A stretch of 64,000 nucleotides of DNA from Colias croceus (lineage: Eukaryota > Arthropoda > Insecta > Lepidoptera > Pieridae). The stretch is from NCBI RefSeq assembly GCF_905220415.1, contig NC_059537.1, forward strand, positions 14,277,795 to 14,341,794, given 5' to 3'. The stretch's first letter is position 1; each line of letters opens with the position of its first letter. The position numbers and the translations under genes are program-made. A model generated the notes under the pieces. That model ran no database searches and was not told the origin of the DNA. It was given only the letters and a program-made list of their open reading frames with translations. Shown in pieces: positions 9,323-20,100 of this stretch.

Positions 9323-12300
9323 ATGCCACCTAAAAAAAGACCATCTTTATCTCGAAATTCTAGAGATGCTAAGAGGATGAGAAATGCGCGTTCTCAAGAA
9401 TCGGCAGAGGAAAGAGCATATCGGTTAAACTCTATGAGAGTTAGTGCCTCAACTTCTCGAGCCAATGAAAGCTCTTCAGAGAGAGAGATGCGATTAGCAG
9501 CTGACAGAGCGAGACGAGCTACATCACGGGCGTCTCAAAGCTTTTCTCAACGAGAGCTAAGGCTTACCATTGACCAAGAACAACATGTGTTATCCCGAGC
9601 AGCTGAAACTGCTTCACAACGAGAATTGCGTCTCACAGCTGACCGCGAACGACATACATTATCTCGCGAGTCCGAAACATTTACTGAAAGGGAATTACGT
9701 CTCACAGCTGACCGCGAACGGCATACATTATCTCGCGAGTCAGAAACCTTCACTGAGAGGGAATTACGTCTTACAGCTGACCGCGAACGTCATATATTGT
9801 CTCGCGAGTCAGAAACCTTCACTGAGAGGGAATTACGTCTTACAGCTGACCGTGAACGTCATATATTGTCTCGCGAGTCAGAAACCTTCACTGAGAGGGA
9901 ATTACGTCTCACAGCTGACCGCGAACGTCATATATTGTCTCGCGAGTCAGAAACCTTCACTGAGAGGGAATTGCGTCTCACAGCTGACCGCGAACGTCAT
10001 ATTTTATCTCGAGAATCTGAAACTTTTACTCAATATGAAGACCGTTTGACAAATGATAGGGTGCACCATAATATTGTTCGATCACTCGAAGATGAACATG
10101 AGCATGAACAACGACTAGAGTCGGTACGCGAACATTACAATTCTTTGACACAAGAACGATTAATAAGTTTGTCTAATGAAAGATTAAGAATCGAAAATAT
10201 TCGGTCTCTTGAAACGGACGAACAGCGAGAGGCCCTTCTTACTGCAGACAGATTTCGTCATAGTCTTAATAACTTAGATGTACACATAGAAGATCAATCT
10301 AGAAATACGGTGGCGTGGTCAGACAAATATAAAAGTGGGTTTGCTTATAATTTCACAATTGATTACAGATCATCTTCTGTAATAGGCGATATGAACGTGG
10401 TATGTTCTTTTTGTAATGCTTTAAAGTGGAGTAAGGAGTCGGCTGGATTCTGTTGTTCTGGAGGTAAAATAAATTTGCCTTCATTCGAAGACCCACCGGA
10501 ACCTTTGAAATCATTACTTTTAGGGGAACATGTGCAATCTAAACAGTTTTTCGACAACATTCGCACTTATAATAGTGCGTTTCAGATGACATCCTTTGGT
10601 GCTCAACAAATCTCCGAAGGTCCTTTCATGCCTACTTTTAAAATACAAGGTCAGGTTTACCATTTGATAGGATCTCTTTTGCCTGAAGACCAACCTAAGT
10701 TTCTTCAAATATATTTTGTATCCGACTACAACGAACAGTCGAATATAAGAAATCAATATTTCCCAAATTTAAATGCTGAACTCATTTCACAACTTCAGAA
10801 CATGTTGCATCAGATTAATTCGTATGTATGCAGTTTTAAATCGGCATTAGAAGCTCTTCCTCGAGATGATGATAACAATTATAAAATTGTTATAAATGCC
10901 GATAGGCGTCCAACGCAGGAACACCCTGGGCGTTATAATGCTCCATCCACGAATGAAGTTGCTGTGGTATTGGTCGACCAGGAATGTGATAGGCGTGATA
11001 TCGTTATCCGTTCCAGAGACAATCGTTTACAACGTATTTACGAAACCCACAGGGCTTACGACGGTTTGCAATATCCTTTGATATATTGTCGAGGGGAAGA
11101 TGGTTATAATTTTGCTTTATACCAAACTGATCCGCATACAGGCGCACCTATTTATAATAAAAAGATTTCATGCCTTCAATTTTACTGTTACCAATTGCAA
11201 GTAAGACGGAATAGGTTTGTATACTTGCAACGTTTTCGTGGCTTATTCAATCAGTTTATTGTAGACATGTACGCAAAAATTGAAACCGAAAGATTAGTTT
11301 ATATACGATCTAATCAAAGGCAGCTGCGCGCTGAAGAATACGTGCACCTTCGCGACGCCATGCAGCAAGATAATGATACGGTGAATATGGGCCGTTTAGT
11401 TATTTTGCCCTCTTCTTTTACTGGTGGTCCACGCTACATGCACGAACGTACTCAAGATGCTTTTTGTTACGTAAGAAAATATGGACGTCCCGACTTATTT
11501 ATTACTGTAACTACCAATCCTAAGTGGGATGAAATCACTCGGGAGCTTCTTGAGGGTCAAGCACCGCATGACCGCCATGATATCATCGCAAGAGTTTTTC
11601 ATTTAAAATTAAAATCAATGATAGATCTATTTACCAAAGATAACATTTTTGGAGAAGTATTGTGTTATATGTATAGTGTTGAATGGCAAAAACGCGGCTT
11701 ACCCCACGCACATATCCTGCTTTGGTTAAAAGATAAGGTTCGACCTAATGATGTAGACAGTTTAATCAGTGCCGAAATTCCAAGTCCGATTGCAGATTCC
11801 GAGTTATACGACATTGTTAAAACTCATATGATACATGGTCCATGTGGTGCATTTAACGTGAATTCTTCTTGCATGCAAGACGGTCGTTGCACTAAAAGAT
11901 ATCCAAAAGCCTTAGTGGAAGAAACTGTAACAGGACATGATGGATACCCGAAATATCGTCGCCGTTCAAGAGATACTGGTGGTTTCACTGTTGAAAAGCG
12001 AGTGTCTGGACAACAGGTTATTTTAGACAATAGGTGGGTCGTTCCGTATTCTCCTGTGTTGTCCAGAGCATTTCAAGCTCACATAAATGTTGAAATGTGT
12101 AATAGTGTAGAGTCAATAAAATATATTTGTAAGTACATTAATAAGGGCAGTGACCAAGCTACATTTGCTTTGAGAAATGAAAATGATGAAGTTACAAGAT
12201 TTCAGTCAGGCAGATATATAAGTTCTTCAGAAGCTGTGTGGCGGATCTTAAGTTTCAACATTCATGAAAGATATCCACCTGTGACCCATCTGGATGTTCA

Positions 12301-14470
12301 TCTTGAAGGCGGTCAACGTATATATTTCAACACCGAAAATGTCACAGAACGGTTAGAGAACCCTAGACAAACAACTTTATTAGCATTCTTTCGACTTTGC
12401 CAAACTGATGATTTTGCAAAATCTCTTTTATATGAAGAAGTTCCATCGTATTATACCTACGATAAGCAACGAGGTGTCTTTAATCGTAGACGCCGTGGCA
12501 GGCCTGTAGATGGCGAGTCAGGTATTTTCAAAGAACATGTTCTTGGTAGAGTATACACCGTTCATCCTAACAACGCTGAGTGTTTCTATTTGCGATTATT
12601 ATTACATACTGTGCGAGGACCAACCTCATTTATAGATTTGAGAAAAGTAGACAATGTTGTTTATCCCAGTTATCATGCAGCTTGCCAAGCGCGTCATTTG
12701 CTTGAAAATGATCAGCATTGGGATGACGCTTTAGCAGAATCCTGTGTTAGTGATAATCCAAGACGGTTACGTCATTTATTTGTAACATTACTTACATTTT
12801 GTAATTTGTCAGATGCTGTACAATTATGGGAAAAATATAAAGACAAATTTTCAGAAGACTTTCTTAGAAATATATCTAACAATGATGAAGGCACAACTAA
12901 TGATAATTTCCGTGATCTTGCCATAAATCAGTGCTTATTAGCTCTTCAGGATGAGTTAACAGCAGTTGGCGGTAAATCACTATGTGAATATGGTTTGCCA
13001 ACACCAACCTCAGTCGGAGAGGTAACTAATAGGGAATATTCCGCAGAGATTGGTTACAACTTAATGGAACTGCTGACAACATTAGAAAACGGTGTCCCAA
13101 TGATGACTGCAGAACAACGTTCAGTTTATGACCGTGTGTGCGGAAGTGTTCAAAATAATTTGGGAACAATATGGTTTTTAGATGCACCTGGAGGAACTGG
13201 GAAAACCTTTTTGACTAAATTAATATTGGCTTATGTTCGAAATCAGCGTAAAATAGCTCTTGCCGTAGCTTCATCTGGGATAGCTGCAACATTGCTACCA
13301 GGAGGTAAAACGGCTCACACTATGTTCAAAATACCAATTGATTTAGATCGCACGGAAAGTCCAACCTGTAGTATTTCAAGAAATAGCGACAAAGCAAAGG
13401 TATTACGCGAGTGTAATTTAATCATATGGGATGAATGTACGATGGCCCATCGAAAAGCAGTAGAAGCGGTAGATAGAACTTTAAGGGATATAAGACAAAA
13501 TGATCGACCAATGGGCGGTATCACGGTTTTATTTTGTGGTGATTTCCGACAAACCTTACCGGTAATACCACGGGGAACCCGAGCTGATGAGGTTAGGGCT
13601 TGCCTGAAAAGCTCTTATTTGTGGCGTGATATACAATCGGTGCATTTGACTATAAACATGCGAGTGAGAACTGGAGATAACCCGGATGATAGTCAATTTT
13701 CTGATTCATTATTAAAGATTGGTGAAGGTACCTATCCACAACTACACCAAGGAAAACTTATTCTGACGCCTGAATTATGTTGTATAGTGCAATCTCAACC
13801 ACATCTTATATCGTCGGTTTACGGTGACGTAACAAATATATTAAATAGGGACAATTCCTGGCTATGCGAAAGATCTATTTTAACTCCTCGCAATGACCAG
13901 GCATCTGAGATTAATAACAAAATACTGTCGAATATACAGGGGGAAAGCAAAGTTTATAGATCAATAAATAGAATGGTCGATGAACAAGAAGCAACTAATT
14001 ACCCGATAGAATTTTTAAATTCTTTAAATATGCCCGGACTTCCTTCTCACGAAATTTGTTTAAAAATTGGCATTCCGATTATTCTACTCCGAAATTTAAG
14101 ACCACCACAACTTTGCAATGGAACTCGACTAAAAGTAACCCAGTTGCAACAAAATATAATCGAGGCTCAAATTTTAACAGGTTGCGGTGCAGGAGAAACC
14201 GTCTTTATCCCCAGAATACCCTTAATACCAAATAATTTTCCATTCCAATTTAAAAGGACGCAATTCCCAGTATCGGTGTGTTATGCAATGACAATAAATA
14301 AGGCTCAAGGGCAGACTTTTCATGTTGCCGGAGTAGATCTCGGTGTCAGTTGTTTCTCGCATGGTCAGTTATACGTTGCTCTTTCCCGTGTTAGCAGTTC
14401 TAGAAATCTTTATGTTCACGTGCCGGACGGGTCAACTTTCAATATAGTTTACCCGGAAGCTTTGCGCTAA
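9323..14470 (+). CDS. Helitron Rep/helicase transposase
   Basis: A 1715-residue uninterrupted protein that should nick, transfer and unwind single-stranded Helitron DNA. The N-terminal 240 residues hold tandem 23-residue Arg/Glu-rich repeats. The central Rep nuclease shows the two-histidine motif in GLPHAHILLW (H795, H797) and the paired tyrosines in YICKYINKG (Y934, Y938), the residues that cut and join DNA. The C-terminal third is a PIF1-type helicase: Walker A APGGTGKTFL (G1290-T1295), Walker B IIWDECTM (D1370, E1371), FCGDFRQTLPVI, TINKAQGQTF and QLYVALSRVSSSRNLYV. The start ATG at 9323 sits in an ACACAATGCC context. Length and domain order match animal Helitrons. All key residues are present, so activity is possible. 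Promoter distance has been stretched by the LINE at 2761-8454. Confidence 0.95.
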   Translation: MPPKKRPSLSRNSRDAKRMRNARSQESAEERAYRLNSMRVSASTSRANESSSEREMRLAADRARRATSRASQSFSQRELRLTIDQEQHVLSRAAETASQRELRLTADRERHTLSRESETFTERELRLTADRERHTLSRESETFTERELRLTADRERHILSRESETFTERELRLTADRERHILSRESETFTERELRLTADRERHILSRESETFTERELRLTADRERHILSRESETFTQYEDRLTNDRVHHNIVRSLEDEHEHEQRLESVREHYNSLTQERLISLSNERLRIENIRSLETDEQREALLTADRFRHSLNNLDVHIEDQSRNTVAWSDKYKSGFAYNFTIDYRSSSVIGDMNVVCSFCNALKWSKESAGFCCSGGKINLPSFEDPPEPLKSLLLGEHVQSKQFFDNIRTYNSAFQMTSFGAQQISEGPFMPTFKIQGQVYHLIGSLLPEDQPKFLQIYFVSDYNEQSNIRNQYFPNLNAELISQLQNMLHQINSYVCSFKSALEALPRDDDNNYKIVINADRRPTQEHPGRYNAPSTNEVAVVLVDQECDRRDIVIRSRDNRLQRIYETHRAYDGLQYPLIYCRGEDGYNFALYQTDPHTGAPIYNKKISCLQFYCYQLQVRRNRFVYLQRFRGLFNQFIVDMYAKIETERLVYIRSNQRQLRAEEYVHLRDAMQQDNDTVNMGRLVILPSSFTGGPRYMHERTQDAFCYVRKYGRPDLFITVTTNPKWDEITRELLEGQAPHDRHDIIARVFHLKLKSMIDLFTKDNIFGEVLCYMYSVEWQKRGLPHAHILLWLKDKVRPNDVDSLISAEIPSPIADSELYDIVKTHMIHGPCGAFNVNSSCMQDGRCTKRYPKALVEETVTGHDGYPKYRRRSRDTGGFTVEKRVSGQQVILDNRWVVPYSPVLSRAFQAHINVEMCNSVESIKYICKYINKGSDQATFALRNENDEVTRFQSGRYISSSEAVWRILSFNIHERYPPVTHLDVHLEGGQRIYFNTENVTERLENPRQTTLLAFFRLCQTDDFAKSLLYEEVPSYYTYDKQRGVFNRRRRGRPVDGESGIFKEHVLGRVYTVHPNNAECFYLRLLLHTVRGPTSFIDLRKVDNVVYPSYHAACQARHLLENDQHWDDALAESCVSDNPRRLRHLFVTLLTFCNLSDAVQLWEKYKDKFSEDFLRNISNNDEGTTNDNFRDLAINQCLLALQDELTAVGGKSLCEYGLPTPTSVGEVTNREYSAEIGYNLMELLTTLENGVPMMTAEQRSVYDRVCGSVQNNLGTIWFLDAPGGTGKTFLTKLILAYVRNQRKIALAVASSGIAATLLPGGKTAHTMFKIPIDLDRTESPTCSISRNSDKAKVLRECNLIIWDECTMAHRKAVEAVDRTLRDIRQNDRPMGGITVLFCGDFRQTLPVIPRGTRADEVRACLKSSYLWRDIQSVHLTINMRVRTGDNPDDSQFSDSLLKIGEGTYPQLHQGKLILTPELCCIVQSQPHLISSVYGDVTNILNRDNSWLCERSILTPRNDQASEINNKILSNIQGESKVYRSINRMVDEQEATNYPIEFLNSLNMPGLPSHEICLKIGIPIILLRNLRPPQLCNGTRLKVTQLQQNIIEAQILTGCGAGETVFIPRIPLIPNNFPFQFKRTQFPVSVCYAMTINKAQGQTFHVAGVDLGVSCFSHGQLYVALSRVSSSRNLYVHVPDGSTFNIVYPEALR
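9490..10050 (+). repeat. 69-bp tandem repeat coding a 23-residue unit
   Basis: The repeat unit reads roughly ELRLTADRERHILSRESETF. Around eight copies occur; the central ones are nearly identical at DNA level and the first ones diverged. The unit is highly charged and likely helical. It lies N-terminal to the Rep domain. Confidence 0.9.
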
Positions 14471-14651
14471 AGTATTTTGATTCTATAGGTCCTTAAGCCT
14501 CATGTGAACCTGATGTAAATAATATTACCAATACATTTTAAATTAATAATACACAAGGAGTTACACGCTGACGTAGTCGCGGGCACAGCTATCTATACTT
14601 TTCTGCCGGAAGTCACTATTCCACGCGGACGAAGTCGCGGGCAAAAGCTAG

Positions 14652-14956
14652 TATATAATAAATCTGTAGAAGGGTCAATTCTGTACATTGAAAATATTGA
14701 AAAAATAAATAGCAGGGGGTGTTACTGGATCGATACCAAACCCAAATATGTGTTTAAAAAAATTTTTGTCTGTCTGTCTGTCTGTCTGTATGTTCAGGCA
14801 TCACGGGAAAACTAACGGTTCGATTTCGATGAAACTTGGTATAATTATACCTTATTATCCTGGGCATAAAATAGGATACTTTTTAACCCGGAAAAATACG
14901 TAGAAAAAAATAAATCTTAATTTTTCCGCGCGGACGGAGTCGCGGGCGGAAGCTAG
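14652..14956 (+). mobile_element. non-autonomous Helitron
   Basis: It starts directly at the 3' end of the previous Helitron (5' end slightly shortened: TATAATAAATCTGTAGAAGG), carries (TCTG)n at 14766-14789, and ends CGGGCGGAAGCTAG at 14956, followed by T. No coding capacity. Closest copies here are 17030-17528, 19314-19790, 30306-30784 and 32752-33093. Confidence 0.88.
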
Positions 14957-15847
14957 TAGGTAATAATATGCTCAATGCTGCACTATCCAAATGCTACGCA
15001 AGGTTGGTTCTTATGACTTATGTTAATGATTGCCATGGCATTTTTGGTACCTACGTATATGTATCATTAGGTACCTACTTTTTTAATAAAATTAATGAAT
15101 AGATATAAGTTTAAAATATTTATTTATTTTAGTTTGTTTCACAAAAACAGGCACTATAAGTAAATTTCAAAAGCTTTTTTTATTAGTACGAGTACTTACT
15201 CACTCATTAGGTAGCTCAGGCTGTTTTCTACGATAAGGTAGCAGTTTTCCCGCGCAAATCGCAATTTTCCTTGATTTGTGTTGATTACATTGTCAGCTGT
15301 CGTAAACAATTTGATGGCGCTCGTTTATATAGTTAAAAACCCCCAATACAATCGACATTATCGAACGATTTTTATTTTGTGTCCCCATTCTGCTTGATTA
15401 TTAGTATTTAGTAATTCGTAAATTTACTTTTTATTTTATTCCATCGTTGACGTACCGACCGTACCTAGCTATTTTTAATAATTTATAATATGCTTTAGAA
15501 ATGCGTTCGAACGATTGAAAATTATAAAAAATAAAATAATAAAAATTTGTTACCTTACGTTTTCACAAATTAGCTAATTAAAAGTAAAATAATAAACAAA
15601 TTGCAATGATATTGTTATTCTTTACGATAAAACGTTACCTACAATCATTATAATAATTATTTTAAGGAGACTTTTAATATCGAAAGCCGCGCCACTATGA
15701 ACGCGTTTACACCGTGGCAGAGCTTATTGCTTGCGTCACGGTGTCAAGATGACGTTGACGTGGTGCAACTGTCATTCTCAGCTGCAAATTGCAAAAAGGG
15801 AGAGTGTCTGAAATACAATAGCAAAATATAACAAAAAATTGTTAAAA
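14957..15847. other. AT-rich spacer and Uba5 upstream region
   Basis: No exon seen. The last 180 bp before the Uba5 start turn less AT-rich (TTGCTTGCGTCACGGTGTC, GTCATTCTCAGCTG) and probably contain the promoter and 5' UTR. There is no TATA box in the expected place. Confidence 0.5.
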
Positions 15848-17150
15848 ATGGCTAGTGTTGAAGAATTGCAGAAGAAAGTAAGCGAATTGGAAGCCAAGTT
15901 AGCGATCGCTCAAGGAAATGCCGGTCCTGTGCGTCAGAAAATCGATGTTATGTCTTCTGAAGTTGTGGACTCAAACCCTTACAGGTTTTGTATTAATTTT
16001 ATAATAAGTTGATTGCCTGTGAGCTATTATTTTTACTTTATTTACTGCAGTTATTATCCCTTAGAATTTTTATTGCCTATTCTGGTGTTCAGCGTTTGAT
16101 TTTAGTGTTCAATGTAATACAATATGTTATACCTTCTTGAACTTGAATTTCCTATGACTAATACATATTTCTTAGTGTACAAATAACAAACAATGTATTC
16201 ATTATCATTAAATATTTAACAAACTTACGGAATCGTTTTGTATGGTGAAATTAAAACTGAATGCAATTTACAATACCAAATATCTTAAAAATAAAAACTA
16301 TTTGTTTTAGTCGTCTCATGGCACTAAAGAGGATGGGTATAGTGGACAACTATGAGAAGATTCGAGAGCTTTCTGTTGCTGTTGTTGGTGTGGGCGGAGT
16401 GGGCAGTGTCACTGCAGAGATGCTGACCAGATGTGGTATAGGAAAGGTAAGAATTATATATTGACAAGTTCTTCAAAAGACGCTTTGCATGCTATTGCAA
16501 CTTAAATTTCTATTATTACACGAATCATAATAAATTAAATAATTATACCAACTCCAAATAGATGCTTTGTAAATCACACTCGGCAATGTATTTGTGAAAT
16601 TTAAAGGAAAATAGATTTTAATGAAAAAAAAATTCAGTTGAATACTGAATTTATTTAGGAGATTGTATATAAATATGTGCAGCAGATCAACACCTACACT
16701 ATATTTATAACAAAGATAACTTAAAATTTCCAGCTGATCCTCTACGACTATGACAAAGTAGAGCTCGCGAACATGAACCGGCTCTTCTTTCAACCGCACC
16801 AAGCAGGACTCAGTAAGGTAGCCGCGGCGGCTGCTACGTTGCAAGCTATCAACCCTGACGTGGCTATAGAAGCGCACAACTATAATATCACCACGGTGGA
16901 TAACTTTCAGAAGTTCTGCGATTCTATCAGGTCTGTGGTTTATTTTAATGAATTAAGTTGTGTATTTTTTTGTGTTTCATTTCATACGAGTATTATAAAT
17001 TTATTATGGTAAATGGTGGGAAGGTGTTATCTAGATACATATAATAAATCTGTAGAAGGGTCAATTCTGTACATTAAAAATATTGAAAAAATAAATAGCA
17101 GGGGGTGTTACTGGATCGATACCAAACCCAAATATGTGATTAAAAAAATT

Positions 17151-17191
<41 letters not shown>

Positions 17192-20100
17192 ATGTATGTG
17201 AAGGCATCACGTGAAAACTAGCGGTTCGATTTCGATGAAACTTGGTATAATTATACCTTATTATCCTGGGCATAAAATAGGATACTTTTTATCCTGGAAA
17301 AATACGTAGAAAAAAATTAATCTTAATTTTTCAGTTTTATCCATAGACGTTGTTCCGTAGAACCGCGAACACACGTTGCGTATTATTATAGGCCTAGCCG
17401 TATTTGGGAATTGGGTCCAATAGATATTTATAAGATTTTATTGTCAGAGGTACCTACTCAAAATGGAGAAATAAACCGTCCACGCGAAGACCGACATCCG
17501 CGCGGACGGAGTCGCGGGCGGAAGCTAGTTGATGAATAAAATAATCAGGCTTACTGATGATTTGTTCTATTTTGTTCTCTGTATTATGAAATTCACCAGA
17601 AATCAAAATCTGTTCTGCCCTTGTTGAGTCATAAGTGTTGTAATAAACAAATATCTAAAGATAGATATCTGAAGCTGTATGTAATTTCCAGTAAAGGCAG
17701 CCTAACCAATGGCCCCGTAGACCTGGTACTAAGTTGTGTGGACAACTTCGAAGCCCGCATGGCGATCAACACAGCCTGCAATGAACTGAACCAGCGCTGG
17801 TTCGAGTCTGGTGTGAGCGAGAATGCTGTTTCTGGGCACATACAGTTTATTATACCGGGGGAGACTGCTTGCTTTGCGGTGAGTTTTAATTAATTTAATA
17901 ATGTATTGTAAAATGTAGAATAATATAATTTTAATATTAGTGATAAGTGATAACTACATAATATTATAAAACAAATTCTCCCCCTGTATATGTCTGTTCA
18001 CAACAATTTGTTTAATATTTTGTTTTATAGCATTAAAATGCTTGAAATGAGAAATTTAGAATAAAAAACATTCTTTTGCCTTGCAAATATGTAAAATCAA
18101 ATTGCAAGTATTTCTTGCTAAGTTGCCTGGAATAACTCGCATATAAGCGATAAGGCCGCTTTTGCCTCCAAGTATAATTATTTTCTTGTCATTTTTCTTT
18201 TAAGCTATTGCATAGCTTCTATCGCGGCCTTGAGCGCGGGGACCGAATCGAGAAATTCCGTAACGAAAAACCTCACGCTCCCCACTCCAACGGGCGGAGG
18301 TGTGGCTTGAAGGCATAGCATGCAATAGCTTTACCGCGGCAGTCCCCGAGTGCCACACGTCTTTTTTTTACATACAAAACAACTTCAACATTCATAGATT
18401 TTAATGTATAATCATTGTTGCAGTGGATTTTAATCCATACTAATATTATAAATGCGAAAGTAACTCTGTCTGTCTGTCTGTCTGTTACTCAATCACGCCT
18501 AAACTACTGAACCAATTTGCATGAAATTTGGTATGGAGATATTTTGATACCCGACAAAGGACATAGGCTACTTTTTATTGCGAAATATGTACCACGGGCA
18601 AAGCCGGGGCGGACCTCTAGTATACCATAATTATTATTGTTTCAGTGTGCCCCACCACTCGTGGTAGCGTCTAAGATCGACGAGAAGACGCTAAAAAGGG
18701 AGGGAGTGTGTGCCGCCAGCTTACCCACCACTATGGGGATTGTAGCTGGATTTCTGGGTGAGAATATATTCATTATTATTACATATGTTAATTAACAGAC
18801 AGGACATTGGAAAATAACTGCGTTAAAAACAACCGACTTCAAACTTGCACTTGCAAAATTTACAAATACCTACAGACAAAAATGCTCATAAAATAAAAAC
18901 TACTGGGCCTATCCGAATAAAATTTTTATGGGACCAATTCGACACCATCCCGCATCGAACAAAAAAAGAATCACGTAAATCGGTTCAGAAACCTCGGAGT
19001 AATCGGTGTACATACATAAAAAAAAAAAAAAAATATACCGGCCGAATTGATAACCTCCTCCTTTTTTTTGAAGTCGGTTAATTAGTCATCTTATCTTACT
19101 ATTGTTGTAAAAGCTTATGTAATAAACGAAAATGTACAATGTACATAGGCATGTTTGTTACTTTTGTGCAAAAACCACCGCATTTTTATGATATAATATG
19201 GTAGTGATGTAACTTGGGATAATATAGCATAGCATAATTAAACACAGACGCTGTGTAAATACCTGCTTTTACCCGCGGGTTCGTTCGTGGGTAAAAGCGC
19301 GGCACAGCTAGTATCTATACATATAATAAATCTGTACAAGGGTCAATTCTGTACATTGAAAATATTGAAAAAATAAATACCAGGGGGTGTTACTGGATCG
19401 ATACCAAACCCAAATATGTGATTAAAAAAATTTTTGTCTGTCTGTCTGTCTGTCTGTCTGTATGTGAAGGCATCACGTGAAAACTAGCGGTTCGATTTCG
19501 ATGAAACTTGGTATAATTATACCTTATTATCCTGGGCGTAAAATAGGATACTTTTTATCCTGGAAAAATACGTAGAAAAAAATTAATCTTAATTTTTCAG
19601 TTTTATCCATAGACGTTGTTCCGTAGAACCGCGAACACACGTTGCGTATTATTATAGGCCTAGCCGTATTTGGGAATTGGGTCCAATAGATATTTATAAG
19701 ATGTTATTGTCAGAGGTACTCAAAATGGAGAAATAAACCATCCACGCGAAGATCGACATCCGCGCGGACGGAGTCGCGGGCGGAAGCTAGTACATAATAA
19801 TATTATAAAAAGGCACAACAAATTTCTTAATACTGATTAAAGAGGGTAATTAAATCATTAATTAACAAAATATGTGAATAATAGTGGTTCTTGAGAAAGT
19901 ATGAGAATACTAAATAACAATTTAAGAACACAATACATTAGGGTAAAGGAATTTTTTTAATGTTTTAATTTCTTTATGTTATTTTCTCACAGTACAAAAC
20001 ACGTTGAAATATCTCCTGGAGTTCGGTAATGTCAGTCACTATTTGGGATACAGCGCACTCACAGACTTCTTCCCAGCCATGAGTTTGAAGGTAATCGTTT

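Larger units (their letters stand above)
8467..14651 (+). mobile_element. autonomous Helitron (right-hand part of nest)
   Basis: A rolling-circle transposon: leader, single Rep/helicase gene (9323-14470) and a 3' terminus with ACGCGGACGAAGTCGCGGGC and terminal CTAG at 14648-14651 followed by T. A second, weaker end-like sequence (GTAGTCGCGGGCACAGCTAT, 14575-14594) precedes it. The left part of the element is probably 2624-2748, separated by the LINE. I could not find an unambiguous 5' TC terminus, so the left boundary is uncertain. The downstream neighbour starts immediately at the CTAG, as expected when one Helitron lands at another's end. Confidence 0.85.

Noticed and set aside
9570..10049. 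159-codon frame overlapping the Helitron gene
   Set aside because: Other-frame reading of the 69-bp repeat in the Rep/helicase ORF.
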